NCBI GenBank assembly: GCA_031270425.1
Contig: JAISXQ010000116.1
Span: 1-11,764, forward strand
Source of the DNA: Prevotellaceae bacterium
GTDB lineage: Bacteria; Bacteroidota; Bacteroidia; Bacteroidales; Paludibacteraceae
Length of the DNA: 11,764 nucleotides
Direction: 5' to 3'
The translations under genes and the position numbers were made by a program. Positions 8,701-11,764 of the stretch are shown here, in pieces. Positions within the stretch are counted from its first letter, which is position 1, and the number at the start of each line of letters is the position of its first letter. The notes under the pieces were generated by a model, which was given only the letters and a program-made list of their open reading frames with translations, ran no database searches and was not told where the DNA came from.

Positions 8701-8745
8701 CGTCATCCACACGGATATGGGCCTTGATAGTAAAAAACGAAACAT
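5701..8745 (-). CDS. Efflux RND transporter permease subunit (permease A)
   Basis: This is an inner-membrane RND (AcrB/MdtBC-like) proton antiporter of 1014 residues. It has the classic N-terminus MFRFLLSRPISVWM with TM1 at about 10-33, then a periplasmic porter domain to about 330. TM2-TM6 (about 334-484) include SGNMIDNSIVV, where D398 matches the first Asp of the AcrB TM4 pair and N399 replaces the second. TM7 is at ATVILAVPLCFLLFLIIP, then a second periplasmic domain and TM8-TM12. VINDSILKVD (N922-D923) lies at the TM10 position, without the AcrB Lys. The ATG at 8745 is preceded by AATGAG. Residues 489-513 (ITNYQLRIT ... VIRNWN) are encoded by a palindromic heptad element at 7211-7283, in the cytoplasmic TM6-TM7 linker and in frame. 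The reading frame is otherwise intact, so the protein is probably functional. The substrate is unknown. Confidence 0.95.
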   Translation of the reverse strand: MFRFLLSRPISVWMTFLALFILGIFAYLNIPVSLLPDIPIPEISVQVSGQNASARELENTVVSSVREQLMQVGRLRDIHSETRDGSAVIRLEFDYGTNTDLAFIEVNEKIDAAMNYLPRETERPRVIKASTTDIPVFNLELTLKEKNENFIELSNFAASVIRRRFEQLPEVAMVDISGTVSEQVVITPDRQLLDVSGITLTDIENTLNSNNTEPGSMLVRDGYLEYVIRFSSVLRTVGDVQNMYLRKNDRIYRLKDVARVETAPVKEKGIAMYNGKRAVVLSVIKQNDVSMSKMQQAVDKTLEQFRKDYPDIEFNVSQSQTALLDYSISNLQQNLILAFLFVFLVSVVFLKDGKTSIVIGFGLFVSLVISLLVFYICRLSLNVVSLTGLILASGNMIDNSIVVTDNIGQHRRRGKPLDDACARGTAEITTPMLSSALTNISVFLPLIFMSGIAGAIFSDQAFSVTIGLMVSYVVGIIFIPVVYKSLYSITNYQLRITKRNKKRNFKFVIRNWNVYDWGINWVFAHKKTSLATVILAVPLCFLLFLIIPKEKMPDIRQSEVLLNIDWNENIHLQENRERCTQLSAVLGSLVQEQSALVGEQQFMLDRDEDMTASQSQFYIRTETPEEILEIKTKINSYISENYPTTLVSFSPPGTLFEKIFSTGEADLIVEYYSKSKNHAVEANEIHALENDLTKLTGEKPAGNSFQNQLNLHVDREKLLLYNVPYNIVYQALRTAFKENSFATLRSQRQYLPVMLADDEKTVSRILEQTLIDVSQNPDGRINKAPLSAFVSVTPSEDLKTITAGKAGVFIPFYYYETKQAGKIVETVEKENIRNEKWDVDFSGTYFTNQTMINELIIILLVSLLLMYFILTAQFGNFKQPFIVLLEIPIDISAALGLLIVCGHTLNLMSCIGIVVTCGIVINDSILKVDVMNQLRKEGLPLMEVIHEAGRRRLKAIVMTSLTSIVCMLPLLFTSDLGSQLEKPLAIATIGGMLVGTLVSLFVVPLVYWFIYRNE
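7211..7283. repeat. Palindromic heptad element inserted in frame in permease A
   Basis: The left end CAATTACGAATTA (7211-7223) and right end TAATTCGTAATTG (7271-7283) are perfect inverted repeats. Within it, CAATTACGAATTACGAA (7211-7227) pairs perfectly with its reverse complement at 7253-7269, a 17-bp stem around a 25-base loop. A third heptad block follows at 7270-7283. On the minus strand it is translated with no stop as about residues 489-513 of permease A. The ends are identical to those of the 8754-9218 element. No clear target-site duplication is seen. Confidence 0.88.
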
Positions 8746-8753
8746 CTCATTAA

Positions 8754-8787
8754 CAATTACGAATTAATAATTACGAATTACGAATTG
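8754..8787 (+). repeat. Left heptad array of the four-helix-bundle cassette
   Basis: The + strand units are CAATTAC, GAATTAA, TAATTAC, GAATTAC, GAATTG. The array lies between the permease A start (8745) and the end of the four-helix-bundle gene, and it supplies that gene's TAA stop (8778-8780) and its last two residues (Asn-Ser). Orientation is opposite to the array at 9177-9218. Confidence 0.88.
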
Positions 8788-9137
8788 GTTTTTTTCATTG
8801 TAATTTGAATTTTGCCTATAATTTTTAAAATTTCTTTGATATCGTTCAACAAACTGTCGGCTTGTTCTTCGGTCAAATAATTTGTTGCTTTTAGCAATCG
8901 CAACCAAAAGCAAATTTCACGCGCTTCTTTATACGAAACAGTCAATTTTGCTAAAAAATCCTTATCGGACTGTCCGCCTATCGCTTCCTCAATATTTGTG
9001 CCTACTGACGTTCCACAACGCAAAATTTGTTTCGACATTACAAATTCTTTTTTCTCATCGCACAGATATTTGTACAAATGAACAATTCGTATTGCAAATG
9101 CAAACGACTTGTCCTGAATAATATTATCTTCTTTCAT
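8778..9137 (-). CDS. Four-helix bundle protein (IVP / S23 family, 23S rRNA intervening-sequence protein type)
   Basis: This is a 119-residue, mostly helical protein with the family signature: QILRCGTSVGTNIEEA (about 37-52), then KDFLAKLTVSYKEAREICFWLRLL (about 59-82) and a final amphipathic helix (about 89-111). The family was named from proteins encoded in intervening sequences of 23S rRNA in Leptospira and Coxiella; free-standing copies are common in Bacteroidota. Related Avd proteins assist diversity-generating retroelements, but no reverse transcriptase or variable repeat is present here. The molecular role of free-standing copies is not established; nucleic-acid binding by an oligomeric barrel is the working idea for Avd. 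The gene has the same strand as the efflux operon, 67 bases after the adaptor and 32 before permease A, and is bracketed by inverted heptad arrays. It has no obvious link to efflux and looks like an inserted passenger. Confidence 0.93.
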   Translation of the reverse strand: MKEDNIIQDKSFAFAIRIVHLYKYLCDEKKEFVMSKQILRCGTSVGTNIEEAIGGQSDKDFLAKLTVSYKEAREICFWLRLLKATNYLTEEQADSLLNDIKEILKIIGKIQITMKKTNS

Positions 9138-9176
9138 TTTTATATTGGTTAAATAATTGACATTGATATTTATATG

Positions 9177-9218
9177 ATTATTCGTAGTTGTTAATTCCTA
9201 ATTCCTAATTCGTAATTG
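9177..9218 (-). repeat. Right heptad array of the four-helix-bundle cassette
   Basis: The + strand reads ATTATTCG, TAGTTGT, TAATTCC, TAATTCC, TAATTCG, TAATTG: period 7, intact at the outer edge and decayed inward. Its outer end overlaps the adaptor gene, supplying the adaptor's TAG stop (9205-9207) and the final Thr-Asn. Orientation is inverted relative to 8754-8787. Confidence 0.85.
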
Positions 9219-10275
9219 AAATTGCCGTTTCGTGCGCCAAATTAATATTGCCGCTGATAATCACGCTGTCACCAACGGACAGTCCCGAAGTTACAACATA
9301 ACTGTCGCTGTTTTCCTGTGCTGTTTCCACATAATTCCACTGCGCAAGGTTATTTTTTGCCGTAAAAACAACTTTCCTGTTTGTGCGCAATGTCAATGCC
9401 GGTTTGGGAATAACCAACGCTTTACCGAGCAAACGCTGAATGCGCACTTTCACGTTCATTCCTTCGTAGAAATACTGTTTATTGCCGTTTATCACGGCTT
9501 TTATGCGCACCATTCCGTTTTTATCTACAAGCGGGTTGATTTCGGTAACTGTTCCTGTTGCTTGCACATCGGGCTGCGAAAAGGGAGAGACAAGCGCTTT
9601 GTCCCCTTTTTTTACCGCCGGCAATTCACTTTCAAGTATGTTGAACACTACTTCGGGGCGGCTGTTATCCACGATGGTGCAAAATGCGTTGCCATCGGGC
9701 AGGTTATGCGCTTTGGCGGTAAGATTGGCAACTGTTCCGGCAAAGGGTGCGCGTAAGGTTGCTTCGCGCAGGTTGTAGGCAGCCATTCGGTAGTTGTTTT
9801 CGCTTTGTTCGTAACCGCTGCGTATGCGGGCAAGGCGCATCACTTCCGACGGGATTTTTGCAGAGTCATTAATGCTATATCCCTGGTTTATAAGGGTTTC
9901 CTGCAAATCGAGATAGGTGCGCTCTTTTGCCTCCTGCGCCTGCGCAAGCGCTACCTGCAATTTAAACTTATCCTGTTCGGCAAGTTTTTGCCCCACAACA
10001 ACTTTATCGCCGTTTTTTACATAAATGCAGCTAATAACTTCCTGATTTTGAAAGCGCAGGTCTGCTTTGTTCATAACGGCTACAGTACCGTTAGACAGTA
10101 TCTCGTAACTGAAATCGCTTTCCGTCAAACGCACAACGCGGACTTCCACCGGCGCATCTTCGCGTACCTCGCTTGCAAGCGAGTCGTTTTTGGTTTCGCT
10201 TTCCGCTTCCGCAGCATTTTTAGCATTACACGAAAAAAGTAATATTCCACAAATCAAAAGAATGATATTTTTCAT
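9205..10275 (-). CDS. Efflux RND transporter periplasmic adaptor subunit (membrane fusion protein, lipoprotein)
   Basis: This is the adaptor that bridges the RND permease and the TolC-like channel in the periplasm; 356 residues. A lipoprotein signal (MKNIILLICGILLFSC) puts the lipidated Cys at residue 16, after L-F-S. An Ala/Glu/Asp-rich linker follows, then a lipoyl/barrel half around 45-100, a short alpha-hairpin (about 100-170, 'KLQVALAQAQEAKERTYL'), the second lipoyl half with the family motif LRAPFAGTV (174-182), then beta-barrel and membrane-proximal domains with NGNKQYFYEGMNVKVRI and SGLSVGDSVIISG. I chose the ATG at 10275; a GTG two codons upstream (10281) is also open but would only add Met-Ser. 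It is the first gene of the operon, with a promoter candidate about 26 bases upstream. The last residues and stop come from the heptad repeat at 9206-9218, so the native C-terminus may have been slightly altered. Confidence 0.94.
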   Translation of the reverse strand: MKNIILLICGILLFSCNAKNAAEAESETKNDSLASEVREDAPVEVRVVRLTESDFSYEILSNGTVAVMNKADLRFQNQEVISCIYVKNGDKVVVGQKLAEQDKFKLQVALAQAQEAKERTYLDLQETLINQGYSINDSAKIPSEVMRLARIRSGYEQSENNYRMAAYNLREATLRAPFAGTVANLTAKAHNLPDGNAFCTIVDNSRPEVVFNILESELPAVKKGDKALVSPFSQPDVQATGTVTEINPLVDKNGMVRIKAVINGNKQYFYEGMNVKVRIQRLLGKALVIPKPALTLRTNRKVVFTAKNNLAQWNYVETAQENSDSYVVTSGLSVGDSVIISGNINLAHETAISITN

Positions 10276-10300
10276 TGACACAAACTATTAAATAATTGCA

Positions 10301-10331
10301 CAAAAATAGTAATAAATTACGAATAAACAAT
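10301..10331 (-). promoter_or_regulatory. Candidate Bacteroidota-type promoter for the efflux operon
   Basis: On the minus strand TATTTTTG (10301-10308) matches the -7 consensus TAnnTTTG. Nineteen bases upstream lies ATTG (10328-10331), a 3/4 match to the -33 TTTG. The inferred start of transcription would fall about 15-20 bases before the adaptor ATG at 10275. The -33 box coincides with the CAAT end of the inverted-repeat element at 10328-10436. Consensus match and spacing are seen; activity is inferred. Confidence 0.5.
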
Positions 10332-10436
10332 TACGAATTTTTAATTCCTGATTAATACTTTCAATGTGAATTTTATTCATTTTTATTATTTATTAAATAT
10401 TTAATCATCAAACAGTTAATTCCAAATTCGTAATTG
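10328..10436. repeat. Empty MITE-like inverted-repeat element between the ligase-like gene and the efflux operon
   Basis: CAATTACGAATTT (10328-10340) and AAATTCGTAATTG (10424-10436) are a perfect 13-base inverted pair. They differ only in the innermost base from the ends of the elements at 7211-7283 and 8754-9218. Further decayed heptads lie outside (AAATTACGAATAAA, 10315-10327; TTAATTTCTAATTG, 10437-10450) and inside (TTAATTCCTGATTAA). The AT-rich 83-base interior has no ORF. The left end abuts the operon promoter and the right end abuts the stop codon of the upstream gene (10437-10439). Confidence 0.75.
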
Positions 10437-11764
10437 TTAATTTCTAATTGTCAATCGTTTCACCTCTTCCCGCATCTCCCTCACTGCCGTCGATTGCACT
10501 TTCGGCTCTTTTGTGAGCACAATCGTTGCCGTTTCATTTGCTTTTTCCTTCAGGCCCATTTCGTCGTAAAGTTTTGTAAGCAAATAATAAGGATAAAGGC
10601 GATGCGGTACAATATGCGCGGCTTTCAGGTAACACTGTTCTGCCTGCACGTAATCTTTCAACGCCTGATGGTTTTTGCCCGTCACAGCATAAAGCATCGG
10701 GTCACAGCTGAAGAGTGTGGCACGGCGTAAAATTTCGTTGCTTTTTGTCAGCGTATTAATGCGGCGCTGTACAGGCAACCGCATTCCTGCCTCTTCATTC
10801 GTTGCGCTGTCTCGGCGATTTTGCTGTTCGAGTTTTTGGTTTTCAAAAATCTGATTGGACAAACTGTGTGCATACTCAAACAAAAAATCGGCGCGGTCGT
10901 TCAGGCGTGGATACAGTTTTGCATATTCCTCGCCTGCATCGGCGTAAAAACCCGCACTGTATAAAAACTGTGCCGGTTTCCACTGTTTATATGCTTGAAA
11001 AACAATTATTTGGTTTATTAGCACAAAAATACTGACCGCAATGCTCGCAAAGGAAATCGCAAAGGTCGCAAAGTTTGTTTTCTTTGCGTTCTTTACGCCT
11101 TTGCGTGAATTTGCCGCCATAAGGAAAACAAAAATTAAAAGAAAAGGCAATACGCTGAAAGGGTAGGAAAAAAATGCAAAGACAAGAAATGCAACAAGTG
11201 ATCCTAACAAACCGAATTGACTGTTTTTCAGTAAATTATGCATCATGAAACCAATAACAAGCAGAAACAGCAGCAGGCCCGCAAAACCGTTTTCCACTGC
11301 TATTTGCAGGTATTCGTTAAAGCCGTATTCAGGACTGCCCGCTACGAGTTCTTCTGTTTCATTTGCCTGTTCGTTTGCAAAATATGCCGCCTGTGCATCG
11401 CCGTATGCGCCGGAAAAGTGTCCTGACCCTGCGCCGAAAGGATTATTTATTGCCGTTTGAAAACCGATTTTCCACATCAAAAAACGTCCGTCTGCAGAAT
11501 TTTCTTTTACCCTGTACAAACCCGCAACCACAATACAAACTGCTATTAATGAACCTGCTATTATCAATAATTTATTGCGTTTTTTCAAATTTGTACAGAT
11601 CTGTGAAATCTGCGGACAAAACACTACCAAACTGCCTGCCGCCGCAGCCAGCCAGGAGGCGCGGCTCATTGTGGCAGGAAGTATTAAAATTATTGATAAA
11701 CAGGTGATTAAATAAAAATATTTAATTGTTTTTGCGCCCTTCGCCTTCCCTTTGTGTCCTTTGC
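10437..11764 (-). CDS. O-antigen ligase / polymerase-type (Wzy_C) membrane protein with C-terminal TPR-like tail, 5' end outside window
   Basis: The frame is open to the right edge (first full codon ends at 11762; 441 residues in the window). An internal ATG at 11669 lies within a conserved 'PATMSRASWLAAAAG' stretch that belongs to the protein, so it is not taken as the start. The motifs fit the O-antigen ligase/polymerase family: R93 and W97 before NPFGAGSGHF (107-116) and FNEYLQIAVENG (148-159), then several membrane helices (about 160-250). The family joins or polymerises surface glycans at the periplasmic face of the inner membrane; which of the two cannot be told here. After the last helix (IFVLINQIIVF) the tail is soluble and helical, with TPR-like A-x-x-Y-L-x-A patterns (ALKDYVQAEQCYLKAAHIVP). 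Three repeat-derived stretches are read in frame in linkers: residues 1-11, about 48-58, and about 220-239. The last residues (LTIRN) also derive from heptad repeat. Confidence 0.85.
   Translation of the reverse strand, partial: KGHKGKAKGAKTIKYFYLITCLSIILILPATMSRASWLAAAAGSLVVFCPQISQICTNLKKRNKLLIIAGSLIAVCIVVAGLYRVKENSADGRFLMWKIGFQTAINNPFGAGSGHFSGAYGDAQAAYFANEQANETEELVAGSPEYGFNEYLQIAVENGFAGLLLFLLVIGFMMHNLLKNSQFGLLGSLVAFLVFAFFSYPFSVLPFLLIFVFLMAANSRKGVKNAKKTNFATFAISFASIAVSIFVLINQIIVFQAYKQWKPAQFLYSAGFYADAGEEYAKLYPRLNDRADFLFEYAHSLSNQIFENQKLEQQNRRDSATNEEAGMRLPVQRRINTLTKSNEILRRATLFSCDPMLYAVTGKNHQALKDYVQAEQCYLKAAHIVPHRLYPYYLLTKLYDEMGLKEKANETATIVLTKEPKVQSTAVREMREEVKRLTIRN
11046..11105. repeat. Palindromic CGCAAAG repeat read in frame in the O-antigen-ligase-like gene
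   Basis: The left block has three CGCAAAG units (11046-11052, 11054-area variant ATCGCAAAG, 11067-11073). The right block has the inverted CTTTGCG, CTTTACG and CTTTGCG units (11082-11105). The inner CGCAAAG/CTTTGCG pair forms a 7-bp stem with an 8-base loop, and the outer CGCAAAGG (11046-11053) pairs with CCTTTGCG (11098-11105). On the minus strand it is translated as about residues 220-239 (RKGVKNAKK ... FATFAISFA), between membrane helices. The same unit recurs at 11731-11764. Confidence 0.75.
11592..11621 (-). repeat. CCACAGATT-family repeat copy read in frame in the O-antigen-ligase-like gene
   Basis: The minus strand reads TTTTGTCCGCAGATTTCACAGAT..., matching 20 of 23 bases of the copy at 2654-2676 in permease B. 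It contains the perfect palindrome ACAGATCTGT. It encodes FCPQISQICT (about 48-57) between two membrane segments. No inverted partner is visible beside it, so this is a single arm. Confidence 0.65.
11731..11764. repeat. Second CGCAAAG-type repeat copy, cut by the window edge
   Basis: The + strand TTTGCGCCCTTCGCCTTCCC followed by TTTGTGTCCTTTGC is a decayed run of CTTTGCG-like units. On the minus strand it is open and reads KGHKGKAKGAK, just before a membrane helix of the O-antigen-ligase-like protein. Its full extent lies outside the window. Confidence 0.5.

Larger units (their letters stand above)
8754..9218. mobile_element. Putative inverted-repeat cassette carrying the four-helix-bundle gene
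   Basis: The segment is bounded by CAATTACGAATTA (8754-8766) and its perfect reverse complement TAATTCGTAATTG (9206-9218). Each end continues inward as a heptad array: AATTACG type on the left, TTCCTAA/TTCGTAA type on the right, in opposite orientation. It is 465 bases long and contains one gene (8778-9137). It interrupts an otherwise standard adaptor-permease pair within the efflux operon. The same ends bound the 73-base element in permease A and, with one base changed, the 109-base element at 10328-10436. No transposase is encoded and no clear target duplication flanks it. Mobility is therefore inferred from shared ends and placement and is not shown. Confidence 0.55.

Noticed and set aside
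8754..9218. Avd accessory gene of a diversity-generating retroelement.
   Set aside because: The helical bundle resembles Avd, but there is no reverse transcriptase, template repeat or variable target gene in the window.
8740..9225. Target-site duplication flanking the four-helix-bundle cassette (AA before 8754 and AA after 9218).
   Set aside because: The 2-base match is not shared by the other two elements and is expected by chance in AT-rich flanks.
4191..10450. CRISPR array.
   Set aside because: Repeats are 7 bases long, tandem or inverted, with no uniform spacers and no cas genes.
11575..11669. Start of the O-antigen-ligase-like gene at the ATG at 11669.
   Set aside because: The frame stays open to the window edge and upstream codons encode a further membrane helix and the conserved region around SRASWL, so the gene begins outside.

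Overview
The window reads as a chromosomal segment from a Bacteroidota (Bacteroidales-like) bacterium. Three things suggest this. The left-edge gene resembles the BF3164-like (TolB-like propeller) lipoproteins of that phylum. The one good promoter candidate fits the phylum's -33/-7 pattern (TTTG ... TAnnTTTG). The intergenic repeats are of the AATTACG, CAGATT and CGCAAAG kinds that I recall from Bacteroidota genomes. The assignment is inference from these features; no rRNA or tRNA is present to confirm it.

Layout: (1) 1-819 (+), the 3' part of a putative lipoprotein gene that enters from the left edge. (2) 820-937, a short convergent gap with a hairpin that may terminate transcription. (3) 938-10275 (-), a complete tripartite efflux operon read right to left: lipoprotein periplasmic adaptor (MFP), a small four-helix-bundle gene, RND permease A, TolC-like outer-membrane factor, RND permease B. 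(4) 10276-10436, the operon's upstream region, with a promoter candidate and an empty inverted-repeat element. (5) 10437-11764 (-), the 3' part of an O-antigen-ligase/polymerase-type membrane protein with a C-terminal TPR-like tail, running off the right edge.

The efflux genes should work together. The adaptor is anchored in the inner membrane by lipid and links one or both proton-driven RND permeases to the TolC-like channel. Two different permeases with a single adaptor and a single channel suggest either a mixed permease trimer (as in MdtBC) or two alternative pumps sharing parts. No regulator or substrate-specific gene is visible, so the substrate cannot be called.

The most unusual content is the repeats. 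One family has identical 12-13-base ends (CAATTACGAATTA ... TAATTCGTAATTG) and occurs three times as inverted pairs of very different size: 73 bases inside the reading frame of permease A, 465 bases around the four-helix-bundle gene inside the operon, and 109 bases upstream of the adaptor gene. Solo or decayed arrays lie at the TolC/permease B and permease A/TolC junctions. Two unrelated repeat families (a CCACAGATT..ACAGAT type and a CGCAAAG type) are read in frame in permease B and in the O-antigen-ligase-like gene. All in-frame copies fall in linkers between membrane segments. This looks like a system of small palindromic elements that tolerates in-frame insertion, comparable in concept to Rickettsia palindromic elements, with one version carrying a protein gene of the 23S-rRNA intervening-sequence (IVP/S23) family.
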